Source: Ahaetulla prasina (lineage: Eukaryota; Chordata; Lepidosauria; Squamata; Colubridae). Taken from it: a DNA stretch of 64,000 nucleotides. Each line of letters begins with the position of its first letter. The first letter of the stretch is position 1. Below the pieces are notes generated by a model, which was not told the DNA's origin, searched no databases, and saw only the letters and a program-made list of their open reading frames with translations. The translations under genes were made by a program, and so were the position numbers. The DNA is taken from the NCBI RefSeq assembly GCF_028640845.1, contig NC_080539.1, positions 196,425,436 to 196,489,435 on the forward strand. The letters run 5' to 3'. Of this stretch, positions 1 to 12,151 are shown piece after piece.

Positions 1-1118
1 TAAATATCTAAAATCATTATCATTAATGATTATTAAACATTAAATATTAAAAAAAAACTATAAAACCAGCTAAAACAAAATGAATAGGCAAAATGATGTT
101 AACAGTAATAGAGTCACTCATCAGTTCACTAGTCTCCTGGGTCCTCAGGCCTGCTGGCATAATCAGACCTTAAGGGACCTTTGGAAACCTAGAAGCAATG
201 AGACCATCCTTACCCAAGGAAACACAGGAAGTTTCCAGTGTGGGGGGCACTACCTAAGCACTCACCAAATGTAGCACCCTAGACAACAAGATCCATAACA
301 TACCCATCTATTAGATTTGGTGAGAAAGGCAGATGAAGTTTAGAAGGCCTATTAGTTTGGGGAATACAACAGGAGCAGGAACTGGTCCATGTAAAGTTTC
401 ACTTATGATGGCATGGATTTACCTTTTCCCCTAATATGCAACCTGATGCTTGCCTAAAGCAAACAGAATCTCCAATCATAGCACAAGTAGAGTATAAATA
501 ATATTTTAAAACAAAATACATGCTTTAAAAATCACAGATGGGAAAATTAGAGCGTGTTGCTTTTAGAAAAGTGTTTAAAAATCTTCAGCTGATAATATGA
601 ACTTATTTTTGTTCTTGCCAAGAAGCTATTAGTCTAGGTTCCAGTCTCTGAGGGAGGCAAACTGATGTTTTTTCCCCTTCTGTAAGGTAGCCACATAAAG
701 TGAAAGAAAAGAAATATCTTAATTTTTAAAAAATTAATACATTAGCTATCCCCAAATAATTGTTGTTGTTACTAAAATTTTATTATAGGTAGCATGCTAC
801 CTATTTATTTTACAAAGTGTGGATCAGCAAAACATGAATCCTGATGAAAACTGGAAATAAATCCACTTTTTCCTCATTCTTGAATACAGCAAGCAAAAGA
901 CATAACTAGACATACAATTTCCATAATTCTCCTTCCTTTTCAATCAATCAATGAGCTGTAAGGTTATATTATTGTAGTATTATATTGTATGTGCCTTCCC
1001 CTAAATATTTTTTCAGTAGGTACTACCGTAATTGGAATTAATACTCTAAAACTCTTATGCAATACTATAATGTTGAAGTATCTGAATAAGAAAATTGCTT
1101 ATCTATTAAATATTTTGT
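1..1118. other. AT-rich unique DNA, no feature seen
   Basis: No recognisable exon, repeat family or RNA gene was seen. The 64-codon frame near the start has no protein-like composition. Probably intronic or intergenic. Confidence 0.5.
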
Positions 1119-1130
1119 ATTTTATGTACA

Positions 1131-1452
1131 AGGGGGTGTAATGGCTTAGCGATTAAAGACTTGTCAGCTGGAAAGCTGACAGCCCAGATTTGAGACCTGA
1201 ATGCTGCACAATGGGGTGAACTCCCATTACTTGCCCCACTTAGCAGTTCTAAAATATGCAAATAGGAGAAGATTAATAGATACCATTTCAGTGGGAAGAC
1301 AACAATGATCCATATGCCTTTGGCATACAGCTATGCTGGTCACATGACCAGAGAAAATGTTTTCGGACCTGGCTTCCTTGGCCAAAAAACAAAGATAAGT
1401 ACTGTGCCCAGAGTCGGACATGACTGAATAGGAAAACCTTTACTTTTTTAAA
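1131..1452 (+). mobile_element. tRNA-derived SINE with target duplication
   Basis: The head resembles a tRNA promoter region (GTAATGGCTTAGCGATTAAA, then GATTTGAGACC as a decayed B box). The body contains blocks typical of a squamate SINE (a GTCAGCTGG...CAGCCCAG stretch, CACATGACCA, AGAGTCGGACATGACTG). It ends GGAAAACCTTTACTTTT. A 12-bp direct repeat, ATTTTATGTACA, flanks it at 1119-1130 and 1453-1464, which defines the insertion. It may belong to the group called SINE 2 in Anolis; that name is tentative. Confidence 0.8.
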
Positions 1453-1464
1453 ATTTTATGTACA

Positions 1465-2819
1465 TAATTCTATGTGTTGATTACAGTATATCTACCTACC
1501 TATCTGTATTCTATAAATTAATAGTAATATTAATTAATAGTAATATTTAACTAAAAGAGAGAACATGAACAAAAGAAATGAACAAGCATAAGCTCTTTTA
1601 TCTTTGTCTCAAAATAAGATGCCATGTCCTGTGTTTTTTTATATTTGGAAGACGACACTAAATTGTGAAATAAAAATAAAAATAAGGCTTTATAGACAGA
1701 GAATTGAGCTGCAAAATGTATACATAAATCAGAATATAACAAGAGTTAACAGTTCTAAACAATAAGTAAACATCTTCTGAAAAAGTAGCAAGCGTTGATT
1801 CTGGATTATTAAAAGGTACCATCTGCTTGTTGACAGATGAGAAACAGGATGGTAACAAAACTAAATGGTTGTGTAAAGCAATCTTTGTGTGATTCAAACT
1901 GATTTTAAATAGGGAAAATCCTCTGTTTTATAGGGTGCATAATCTTAACAGGCTTAAAATAGCTCAATCCACTGTATTATTTGTCTTTTAGGGGAAAAAG
2001 AGATTCTTTGCATATAAAAGATCTACACAGAATGCTGAAAAAAAACCCTGGTCTGATATGTTGAGGAATGATGGAACAGTGAGTTAGATAAGCCACTGTT
2101 GTGATTCGGTATCCAGAGAACCTCTTAAGTCCCCATCCCACCCCCTTCGATTGCACTGCCATGAGACTGCTGTGTCACTTTTATGACTGGTGAGAAGGAG
2201 AATGTGGAGCAAACAACATTCCTTAAGAACTATTTCCTGCTCTGAAGAATATTCCTATATTGCTTTCCCTCTGCTTTGATTTGTATTTATTGTCAAGTTG
2301 CTATTGATTTACAAGCTATAACCTTCTATGTGTTATATGTAACACACACAGTTTTCCTGCTACGGTTGATAGAAAGGTAACCTTGTAAGAAAAACAAAAG
2401 AACAGAGAGAAAACAAAAACAGAAAAACAAAACCAACCCTCATAAATTATTGGGCTACAAACAAACATGTAGTTCAGATTCTAAGTGCACAATCCTATGA
2501 TCATAATCTAATACAAGCAGAATTAGGAACTTTCTCCACAGCCTTCTCTGAACAGCCCAGGGATTAACAAAGCTGATTCTACCATTCTTTATAAAAGTTT
2601 ATAGCTTTTGCTACCTCCACATCATGAAAGAAAGCAAATTCAAGAATAGTTTTATCTGCCTGTCTGTCTATAGGACTGCCTATCTCATACAATGATTCTA
2701 AGCAACTCATAACAATCCATAAAACATTGTTTAAAACATGCACTTCCCCCCAGATGCCAGTCCAAATGTCTTCCCAGATCAATCCCCCAATCCTAGCCCA
2801 ATGCTAGTAGGAAACCCCA
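1465..2819. other. AT-rich unique DNA, no feature seen
   Basis: No exon-like frame with splice sites and no recognised repeat was found. Short A-rich runs occur near 2390-2435. Confidence 0.45.
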
Positions 2820-3440
2820 GGTCTTCATAGTTCTCCAGACAGCTCAAAGGGTGGGAGGCTGTTCCAAAGGATTGGGGTAGCCAATGAGAAGGACACTTTC
2901 CATCCATTGGCAACATTTAAGGGGAGGGGTCCTGCAGCACACCCACCTTATTTAATCTAGTAGGACAGGCAGATACCCTCAAGGAGAGACGATCCAACAA
3001 TGGTCTGCGGTCTGTCAGTGGTGAAATCCAATTTTTTTTATTACCAGTTTTGTGGGTGTGGTATGGCTTGGTGGGCGTGGTGTGGCGTGGCATGGCTTGG
3101 TGAGTATGGCAGGGGAAGGATACTGCAAAATCCCCATTCCCTCCCCATTCCTGGGGGAAGGATATTGAAAAATCTCCATTCCCATCCCACTCTGGGGCCA
3201 GCCAGAGGTGGTATTTGCCGGTTCTCCAAACTACTCAAAATTTCCGCTACTGTTCTCCAGAACTTGTCAGAACCTGCTGGATTTCACCCCTAGTCTTGTA
3301 TTGTAGGGCTTTAAACATAATAAACATAATAAACAATAGGGCTTTAAACATAATAATACCTTCAATTGCTCCCAGAAAGCAACCAGAAGGCAGTGGTGTT
3401 TTTCAAGAGCCAAATGTAGCTCACAGATGGTCTGCACAAA
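2820..3440 (+). repeat. unclassified squamate interspersed repeat, split by a MITE
   Basis: Two pieces look like one dispersed repeat: 2820-3015 (with GGCTGTTCCAAAGGATTGGG and CCAATGAGAAGGAC) and 3293-3440 (with TAGGGCTTTAAACATAATA, then CCCAGAAAGCAACCAGAAGG). The order of the blocks matches a moderately repetitive sequence I know from squamate genomes, but I cannot assign it to a class. The MITE at 3016-3292 interrupts it. A short duplication of the GGGCTTTAAACATAATA segment occurs at about 3308-3353. Confidence 0.4.
3016..3292 (+). mobile_element. hAT-type MITE, CAGTGGTG family, copy 1
   Basis: Starts CAGTGGTGAAATCC and ends with the inverted counterpart GGATTTCACCCCT. The interior carries the family's GTGGG-TGTGG-TATGGCTTGGTGG block and GGTGGTATTTGCCGGTTCTC. 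The flanking 8-mers do not match well, so the insertion is recognised by termini and interior rather than by a target duplication. It encodes no transposase and is non-autonomous. Confidence 0.65.
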
Positions 3441-5405
3441 TGGAAGTTGCTAAACTATGTTCCACACACAAGTTTAGCTCAGAATTGATGGTTTTACAAA
3501 ATTGTTTCATTGTTTTAATGCTACTTCAATGTCTGACTGCTATGTAGTCGGTGTGGATCAAATCCAAAATTGGCTAATGTCCAATGCTCAATAACTTGTA
3601 AATAAAAGTTAGGAGAATATTGTTTACATTCATCTCAAGGCCTGCAAGTATTTGAGCTCATATAAGACTCTCCTGCCTCCCTCAAAATGGCTTTTCTACT
3701 CAGGAACGTTCTGGGTCATACAAAAAGGCTTCTTCACAATTGCAGGTGGGTTCCTCAGTCCCTCAAATTTTTCCCCTCTCCCCCCCCCACATGCCTTTTA
3801 TTTATTTATTTATTTTTATTTTATTTTTTTTTAATTTTTATTACCTCAGCTCTCTGACAGACATCCTTAGCAGCTAATGCAGGTCAAGCCCCCAATGGGC
3901 TATTTCAGAATGCTCGGAGATCGCTAGATAAATGTAAGATGATCTTTGGGTTTTTTGTGCTGATTCCGTTTTAATGAGCAATGGGAATAATTAAAAGCTA
4001 ATGATTCTATATGACCTATTTTTTTCTTATTAGATTTGGGATGCTATCACATCAAGTGCAAAATGTTTGTTTTTCACATTTATTTCTCACATTTGTTTCT
4101 CAACTATTTCAATAAAAATAGTTCTTTTATACTTGGGAAAGAATATTGTTTTCTCCCAAAATGGAAATTGATAATGTCAAATGCTATCATATAATACGAT
4201 TGCTGCTGACACTTTGATTCAAGTGAAAAAAATAAAAAGGTTGCATTGAGTTTCAACCAAGAAATCTTACTGAGATTACTTGTGCTGGCCAAAATTTGTT
4301 TCTTATCTATAGCTTATTTCCCCAGGAAATGCTTCCATTTGATGTCCCATGACACACTCCAGATTCCTTGGATGCTCCTTGTATCAGGAGTCACTCTGAT
4401 TCATATGTATTTGATTTCAACTCCACAGATGATGGTATGCCACTAGTCTCTAGAACACAGCCTAAAAAAAAAATCCTGCTGAATATGCAGTCCTCATTCT
4501 CGGTATGAAATTAACTTTGAAGTGGAACACAACTGGTAGGCAGCTCATTTTCCTCAAGGATAACACCCTCCTTCCTCTCACTTCCGATGGCTGTTATATC
4601 GTGTTGAGAATGTTCTGCTGTTTTTTCAGCTGTTGAAAAGTACCGGATATCAATTACTTGGTGCAGGGAGGATGCCGGCCTGAATAACTGCTCTTCATTT
4701 AATGTTATTTCTCACTTCCCTGTCAAGGGTTCTGCCATGCAAATGCAGCCTTCCTCCACTCCTCTTGGATCAAGGCTTCATGACTTCCCCTTCCCTTTTA
4801 TGACATGGTTCATGGGGGAGGGGGGAAATTAACTCTTTAAAAACTAACATTTACTCAAGAATCATACCAGACTGCACAGATTTCAATCTTCCAGGACAAA
4901 ATCAGAAGTGAAAAGCTACATTCATTTTGAAAGGGAGAAAGTTAATAGTAAGGGAGAAAATATTAATCATGTGTAACTGGATCAAATGGCTTTTGTAATT
5001 TTTCACAGACAAATGGAACAGCACACAATCATATGTTGCAGACATTATAGACTTTTCAGCTTTTATTAATTTGTACCAATTATACAACGCCATACACAAG
5101 TGCCCTTAACATATTATAGCACAACATTGAGATTACAATTTAAACCAAATATTTCCCTAAAAGCCTGAGAAAAAAAACCAGAAGGTCCTAGTAATTTTAA
5201 ACTCATGGAAACATTTGAAATTCAAACAACCAAATTCTGATTTTACTTTTTGTCAACTTTTGTATCAGGTCTAATGGTCAGGATGTTGTCCAATCTATTC
5301 TGATGATGGTTCACCATGTCATCTGGCATTCCATGCTGCTTTTAATCCTTCCCTCCCCCCTGCACAAAGCCCCTTTTAATATAGATTACTATTTGGGGGA
5401 AGGAG
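3441..5405. other. unique DNA with one T/A-rich low-complexity run
   Basis: No gene or recognised transposon was seen. A TTTA/TTTTA-rich low-complexity run lies at about 3797-3842. The remainder looks like ordinary intronic sequence. Confidence 0.45.
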
Positions 5406-5633
5406 AAGACAACAGCCAGAGTAGTGTAATGGTTAAGGCATCAGGTTAGAAATCAGGAGACTGCGAGTTCTAGTCCTCCTTTGGGCACAAAGCCAGCTGG
5501 GTGATCTTGGATTAGGCACTCTCTCTCAGCCCTTGGAAGCAGGCAAGGACAAACCACTTCTGAAAAATGTTGCCAAGAAAACCTGATTCAGGCAGTCTCC
5601 AAGAATCGGACGTGATTGAACAGAAGAATATTG
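5406..5633 (+). mobile_element. tRNA-derived SINE
   Basis: The tRNA-like head reads GTAGTGTAATGGTTAAGGCA with the B-box-like GCGAGTTCTAGTCCTCC. It is followed by CCAGCTGGGTGATCTTGG, CACTCTCTCTCAGCCC and GGCAAGGACAAACCACTTCTG, and ends in the AATCGGACGTGATTGAACAG block. The same family recurs on the minus strand at 26063-26592 and 39385-39600. Target duplications are not clear. Confidence 0.75.
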
Positions 5634-6397
5634 GGAAATATTTGGGAAGATCCGTTTATTTCACAACTAAATATTAAGCTTTGAAATGAGAATCAACCAA
5701 TTGTTAGAAATGTTGCAAAAGGAAAGCAGAATTGGCATAATAAGGTTGTTGTTACTCAAGCAAAATAGTAATTGATTTTTCCCTCCCTGTCATAATATAT
5801 ATTAGCTGAATTTAGTGGCCTTTGAGGGAGATTTTATTTCAAATCAGTGACTGGGCAAAATTAATCCATACTGCTATAATATCATCCTCCTGTTCCCATA
5901 GGAAGTGAGCCATCCAAATCTCAAAGAACTGAAGTGGGATTGGAGAGTAATATTTACTAAGACATACAATACATCATTTGTATTTGTTGTTTCCTCCCTT
6001 GCATTTCTCCAAGAGTTGCTATTCATGTAGGATGAGCTCATCTACAATCTTGTCCCTTCCAGCATCTGCCCTTAATTTTGACCAAAGGGAGGGTTGTCTC
6101 TGGGTAACCCTTATTTGGAGTCAAGACATTCACATGCAATATAGTGCCCAGGAGATAATCTAGTTGGAATCACACTAAGGCCATATACTAACATATCCAT
6201 CTTATGTTGATGAGATTTGGAGTGGTTGACGTTGGTTCAGTATGTTGACTGAATTTAGCCCTTGTAAAATATGGTTTATAGCTTAGTACTAGACAATTTG
6301 TGTCCTGTTCAGTCATTGTTTCAGAAATATTTCCTTACATAAACAGGGAAACAGAATGAGCATAGGTGGGCAAAAAAGTAGTGGGAGTGGAAGCAAC
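5634..6397. other. unique DNA, no feature seen
   Basis: Nothing recognisable; no exon candidate with splice sites was seen. Confidence 0.45.
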
Positions 6398-6489
6398 TCC
6401 TTCCTTCCTTCCTTCCTTCCTTCCTTCCTTCCTTCCTTCCTTCCTTCCTTCCTTCCTTCCTTCCTTCCTTCCTTCCTTCCTTCCTTCCT
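6398..6489 (+). repeat. (TTCC)n microsatellite
   Basis: About 22 almost perfect tetranucleotide units. The long RKEG/FLPS frames here are products of the repeat, not proteins. Confidence 0.97.
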
Positions 6490-6900
6490 CCCACATGAAG
6501 TTTAGACTTCCTGCCAGCTTTCCCACTGAATGGATGTGGCATAGATCAGGGAGAGTATTCAGAGGTGCGTCACATGTTAGAAAGGGTGAGCAGAATTGTG
6601 GCAAGGGTTAGGAAGGATAGGCAGTCAAGGGTGCATGAGAGGTGGGATATGGATTGAGGAGGGTGCACAGGATGTGCCACAAGTCAGTAACAGTATGTAG
6701 GAATGCAAAGGGGTACATGAGAGGTGATGCACAGATTAAGCATGGGGGTGCAGTGTGGGTCAGGACGTGTGCATGGGAATGTGCAACTGGCCACCCTGGC
6801 ACAAACACAGAACTGTGGAGAGACTTATCCAAGCAACTTGTGACCTTCTCTGCCAGCTTTCCCACTGTCTTCTGGGAAGCTGTCACTGAGCATTGGAAAT
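6490..6900. repeat. G-rich segment bounded by a direct repeat, unclassified
   Basis: The block TGCCAGCTTTCCCACTG occurs at about 6512 and again at about 6852. Between them lies a purine-rich stretch with a degenerate internal repeat: GTGCATGAGAGGTG near 6631 and GTACATGAGAGGTG near 6713, about 82 bp apart. Frames are open on both strands, which reflects base composition. It may be an uncharacterised dispersed repeat next to the microsatellite. Confidence 0.4.
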
Positions 6901-6984
6901 GACAGTCACAATTTACTTCTCATGTTCTATGTATAATCAGTCTTAGCTAAATCAGCTAAAAATTAAGCTATGTTCTTTAACTAG

Positions 6985-7140
6985 GCACGGGAATTAATGA
7001 ACTACTGCATGGCTTCAAAATCCAAGGGACTGGTTTGGACAAAACTCAACAGCACTTTTTCGTGTGGCTGTTGATAAAAATAGGATCGCCAACATGATCG
7101 CCAACGTCTAATGACGGATATGGCCCAAGAAGAAGAAGAA
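6985..7140 (+). mobile_element. LINE C-terminal fragment, possibly RTE/Bov-B type
   Basis: One frame reads FRVAVDKNRIANMIANV followed by two stops, and the sequence then ends in an AAGAAGAAGAAG tail. A basic C-terminus followed by a GAA-type tail is typical of a 3' LINE end of RTE/Bov-B kind. The copy is severely 5'-truncated. Family assignment is tentative. Confidence 0.4.
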
Positions 7141-8192
7141 TCCAATCCAATATAGTATGACTGGGTTTCCTAAAAAAATATTTTTCCTTTTCCATTATGT
7201 TTCTATTCCATTATATACTTCCTAAATATATGCTACTTCTCAAGAAGATCTTATGTCAAACACATGCAAAATTTCTCATACTACTTGTCCTTCTATGGTT
7301 GTTATCAATTAAATGGAATATTACTTTTAAAAATTTACTCAGCTGTTTAAAAGGAAAATCACTGGCTTTTAAAACATCCAATTTATATCAATAAATCCTT
7401 TCAGGGCAAGAACTAATAGCTAAAGAGAACAAATAATAATAGTAATTTATTTTGGGAGTTCATTTCTAATCTTAACCCACATTTCTGAAGGAGTCAATCT
7501 TGACAGTTGTTTTTAAGGTTTTCTGAGGGGTTATTTACTTTTAAAGTAAGCTCTCACTGATATAGGAGTAGATTCTCCTCTCCTTCCTAAAATTTCTTCT
7601 GTTTCTCCCTTGGAGATTGCTGATATAGTTGGACAGCTGCACTCCATGACTTATGCCTTGACCTTGTGACCTTCTCAGTTCCTTTTAAAAAAGAATCCCT
7701 TTCAGAATAAAAGACGACTTTGGCTTTTTTTAAAAAAAAAGCAACTTGCTAATTACAGACGGCTTCATTTTAACAAAGAATAAATGATTCCTGTTCATTA
7801 TCATATTTTTTTGAGTGTCAAGGGTCCATTTTATTCTAATTGGAATTCTAAAACACATATAAAATAGTTCACCTATACTGTCAACTCTATTTTTATTTGG
7901 CTGTTTTGTTTTGATTTAACCTGTTTTGATTTGATTAGATTATAACTCCTATGCTGGCTAGAAAACTTAGAACTATAGTAGCAGACTTCTGTAGCGCACC
8001 TAGTTGGAACTTTTAAAATTAAACCAACTTGTTTAATTTCAAAAGTATCCAGAAAATCAGATAACAGGAATCAGGATATCATGCTCAAACAGATAATTAT
8101 CAGGATTTAGGCACAATGGATAGATTACTTCTGAAATTAACAGTAATCACACCCCAAGTATCACTTTTGTAGTTCCTTTTTTTAAAATAGTA
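7141..8192. other. AT-rich unique DNA, no feature seen
   Basis: Only short homopolymer runs were noticed (for example near 7730). Confidence 0.45.
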
Positions 8193-8447
8193 CTAGCACT
8201 GGTATTAGCACTAGCACTTAGACTTATATACCGCTTCACAGTGCTTTACAGCCCTCTCTAATGGTTTGATAGAATCAGTCAATTGCCCCCAACAATCTGG
8301 ATCCTTATTTTACTAAACTCAGAAGGATGGGAGGCTGAATCAACCTTGAGCCTGGTGAGATTCAATCTGCCCAACTGCTGGCAGCTGGTGATCAGCAGAA
8401 GTAGCCTGCACTACTGTACTCTAACCACTGCGCCACCATGAGTCATA
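8193..8447 (-). mobile_element. Sauria-type tRNA SINE
   Basis: Read on the minus strand, the head is GGTGGCGCAGTGGTTAGAGT (tRNA A box region), then a body containing GGTTGATTCAGCCTCCCATC and the ATTGTTGGGGGCAATTGAC block. It ends GCGGTATATAAGTCTAAGTG, followed by a short CTAGTGCTAATAC-like tail. These blocks in this order are diagnostic of the Sauria SINE family of squamates. Confidence 0.88.
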
Positions 8448-8695
8448 GTTAAAAAGTTAACTATGGCTATTAAAACTGATAAAAACAGGAAGACTAAACC
8501 AGACATGAGCTTAAATGCTTTAATAAAACAACACACTGAACTTAAGAGTTTTAAATATTGACACGAACCTTTCACGCTGCTGCCTGAGTTAAAATTGCAT
8601 TCTCTAACCATAACCAACTACCTGCCGAGAAGGAAAGTCTCTATGTAGAGGGGAGGACTTAAAAAAAAACAAAAAACTGAGCTGTATGCACAATG

Positions 8696-8772
8696 CCAGG
8701 GGTCTGCAAACTTGGCTCTTTTAAGACTTGTGGACTTCAACTCCCAGAGTTCCTCAGCCAGCTTTGCTCACA
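8696..8772 (+). mobile_element. half copy of a palindromic MITE (CTCCAAACTTGGC family)
   Basis: CCAGGGGTCTGCAAACTTGG and then GACTTGTGGACTTCAACTCC match the left half of the palindromic element at 16254-16412. The right half is missing, so no target duplication can be read. Confidence 0.55.
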
Positions 8773-9979
8773 TTTTATTACTTTTAAATATAAAACTAAA
8801 ACTTAATCTTCATTCTTTTAAAATATATGGTTTTAAACAATAATCATCATGTCCTGCAGTAGGGGAAAAATACAGAGGATATTGGATGGATCTGGTGTTG
8901 CAACTGTACTGAGTTCTGGGATTACTGCCTGGTTTTTGAATTAAGTGAGCAGTGCACTAATTGCTCATGATGCACATGCACAGCTCGTTTCATTCCAAGG
9001 TACATCAACCTATTCATGGAGCCCTTCCTTTCCAACTCAGTCCCAAGGCATGAAAACATTTTTAGGAAATCCGGTGTCCTCTGCGTCAATGCATGAAAAA
9101 TTCATCACCGGCAACAGAGCTGCTCTGGCCACATGCGAAATTTTGGTTGAGAGATAACTACTTATTTGGCTTTTGGAAAGGAATTTTTAATCTATGTTGC
9201 AAATAAGATTTTAAAACAAAACCATTAGAAGTGATTCATACTTGATTGGTACTTTCCCTTTGACTTTTCCCATTCTATACAATTTTAACAAAAACTGCGT
9301 GCTGAGCCTGCATCAGGGATTGCTTTAATTCCTTGCCCTCACAGCATTTGCTGCAACCTTATTCTTCTCCTGCTGGTAGGCTGTTATCTTTTCTATACCT
9401 TTCACAATAATGTGAAGTGGCAAAGTTCTATAATTACGATAAGTCACTTATCAAAAGCATTTTCTGCTTAAATGGCAACTTCTCTTAAACTGGCATGTTA
9501 CCCCACTCAGTCTAAAGGGTTCTTCATACCTAATCTATCATTGCCTTGACTTGATGAGCTATCAGAAACCGCAGTAACAATCAGGAGCTAAGTAGATTCA
9601 TCAAGAATAATTCATATGGCAGTGCTTTATTTAATATGAACTATTTGATATAATTAATTTAAAAACTGCACTTATCCTTCAGAATCAGTAAAATGGATGT
9701 TAATTTGGTGAATCCAGAAACAAAAAGGAAATTTGTACTAAACAGACAAAAATCAAGACAAAAGCTATTTCCTTTGGATACTTTTAAAGTAAAGTGAAAG
9801 GGATTTATTATTAACACATACACACATACACACTCATGTGAATCAGAATTTGTCATGCTCAGATTGTTGTTTATTTCTACATTTGAACATTATTTTCTTG
9901 CTACAGAATAACATAAAATTCCTATAGAGAGGTCACTTGATACCGGGACCTTCAAGATTTGGTAACATAAAACCTGAAA
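8773..9979. other. unique DNA, no feature seen
   Basis: No gene or repeat was recognised apart from a short CA-rich patch near 9812-9835. Confidence 0.45.
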
Positions 9980-11793
9980 TTCGTGAGCCAAGATGCCTCT
10001 GTTTTTACTACTGCTTTCACATCTCCTCTTACACTTCAATGGCCAAAACGTACCAGCAATGAGTATGACGACTTAATACATATAGATTTCACAGAAGATA
10101 ATTTTGGAAAAGCTCTTCATAACTTGAAACCATCGCTATCTATTGGACCCGATGGACTATGTGCATACTTCTTAAAAAAACTTTCCACTAATATAGCAGA
10201 ACCCCTAAGCATAATCTTTGATAAAGCTTTCACTACCACTTCCCTTCCTAAACTTTGGTCACTAGCCACAGTCATCCCTATCTTCAAAAAAGGAGACCCC
10301 AGCTTAGTCGGAAATTACAGACCAATCTCTCTGTGCTGAGTTACCTGCAAAGTCATGAAATCAATCATCAACCAATCCATCACCTCACACTTAGAAACAA
10401 ACAACCTACTCTCTAATAAACAATTTGGTTTCAGGAAAAAGTTATCATGCAACTTACAACTTCTCCAGTGTAAAAACATATGGACTACAAATCTTGATCA
10501 AGGTAAAACAGTAGATGCAATCTACATAGACTTCTGCAAAGCTTTTGACTCAGTAGTACACGATAAACTTCTCCTAAAACTAACATCCTATGGCATTTCA
10601 GGACCCCTTCACAAATAGATATCTGCTTTTCTGTCTAACAGACAACAAGTGGTCAAAATTGGCAATGCTCTATCAAATCCTGTTCCTGTCAAGAGTGGCG
10701 TTCCTCAAGGCAGCGTTCTTGGACCAACACTCTTCATACTATACATAAATGATCTTTGTGACCATATCTCAAGTAATTGTGTTCTCTTTGCTGTCGATGT
10801 CAAACTATTTAACACCACAGACAATACATCTACCATTCAAAAAGATCTTGATCATCTAACCACTTGGTCTAAAACTTGGCAACTCCAAATCTCAACCAGC
10901 AAATGCTCAGTCTTACATATTGGAAAAAAGAACCAAAACACTAAGTACATACTTGATGGACATTACCTTACAGATAACCCCCACCCTGTTAAAGACCTTG
11001 GAGTTTTCATATCAAATGATCTAAGTGCCAAAGCCCACTGCAACTACATAGCAAAAAAGGCTCTAAGAGTTGTAAACCTAATCTTGCATAGCTTCTTTTC
11101 CAAAAACACTAACCTATTAACCAGAGCATATAAAACATTTGCTAGACCAATTCTAGAATACAGCTCGCCTGTCTGGAACCCTCACCACATTTCTGACATC
11201 AATACAATTGAACGTGTCCAGAAATATTTTACAAGAAGAGTTCTTCATTCCTCTGAAAACAACAAAATACCTTATCCCACCAGACTTGAAATCCTAGGCT
11301 TAGAAAACTTGGAACTCCGTCGCCTTCGACAAGACCTAAGTTTAACTCACAGAATCATCTATTGTAATGTCCTTCCTGTTAAAGACTACTTCAGCTTTAA
11401 TTGCAATAATACAAGAGCAACCAATAGATTTAAACTTAAAGTTAACCGCTTTAATCTAGATTGCAGAAAATATGACTTCTGTAACAGAATCATTAGTGCT
11501 TGGAATACTTTACCTGACTCTGTGGTCTTTTCCCATAATCCCAAAAGCTTTAACCAAAAACTTTCTAATATTGACCTCACTCCATTCCTAAGAGGACCAT
11601 AAGGGGCGTGCATAAGAGCACAAACGTGCCTACTGTTCCTGTCCTATTCTTTTTCTTTTTCTTCTTCTTATATATGTATATATGCTTATTCCTCTTAATA
11701 TTTACTCATATATATGTTTATACACTATATAATCTTTTTTGTATGATATTTATATATATTGTTGTGACAAATAAATAAATAAATAAATAAATC
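9980..11793 (+). pseudogene. 5'-truncated LINE reverse transcriptase (CR1/L2 clade), inactive
   Basis: A single reading frame runs from about 9983 to the stop at 11600-11602, covering most of a LINE ORF2 reverse transcriptase and its C-terminus. Visible motifs are IGPDGLCAYFLKK, IPIFKKGDPS-NYRPISL, IYIDFCKAFDSVVHDKLL (palm motif A), [14 protein letters not shown] and FAVDVKLF. The last should be FADD: the first catalytic Asp of the polymerase DD pair is replaced by Val. Two in-frame stops (TGA ending at 10339, TAG ending at 10618) also break the frame, but there is no frameshift between the pieces. The apurinic endonuclease and ORF1 are absent, so the copy is 5'-truncated as usual for LINEs. 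An AT-rich 3' UTR follows and ends GTTGTGACAAATAAATAAAT. The order of motifs places it in the CR1/L2 lineage; the exact family is not established. It cannot move by itself. Confidence 0.88.
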
Positions 11794-12017
11794 CCAGGAA
11801 TTACAAGTGAAATAAAGGGGAAGTAGTAGGGTCATCTTTAATTTCATATCAACTGCATAAGCCAATTGGTAGCCAAACTGCACAGGGGGTCTAAGATAGG
11901 GAAGATTGGTCAAGAAACGGTGGAGGTAATGCCAAGAATTCCTGTGATGGAGTCTTTGGGCAAAGAGAGATTTCTAAAAGGAAGATCACCTTTAAAGCAT
12001 GGATTAACATTGAAAGG

Positions 12018-12151
12018 CAAGGATGTCAAACTCGCATCATCACGTTGTCGTCATGTGATATATCATGACTTTTCCCCCCTTTGCTAAACTGATGTGGCCG
12101 TGGCTAGCACATGATGTATTCGGCCTACTGGCCAAAAGTTTGACACCCCTG
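12018..12151. mobile_element. short hAT-like MITE (GTGTCAAACTC family)
   Basis: The left end CAAGGATGTCAAACTC and right end GTTTGACACCCCTG are inverted repeats. Flanking 8-mers TTGAAAGG (12010-12017) and TTGTAGGG (12152-12159) match at 6 of 8 positions, fitting an old hAT-type target duplication. There is no coding capacity. A sister copy lies at 21417-21546. Confidence 0.7.

Noticed and set aside
1131..1220. tRNA gene
   Set aside because: The tRNA-like head lacks a complete cloverleaf and is part of a 322-bp SINE with target duplications. The same applies to the other SINE heads.
6321..6611. Open frames with GRKEGRKEG or FLPSFLPS repeats
   Set aside because: They are translations of the (TTCC)n microsatellite, open in several frames on both strands.
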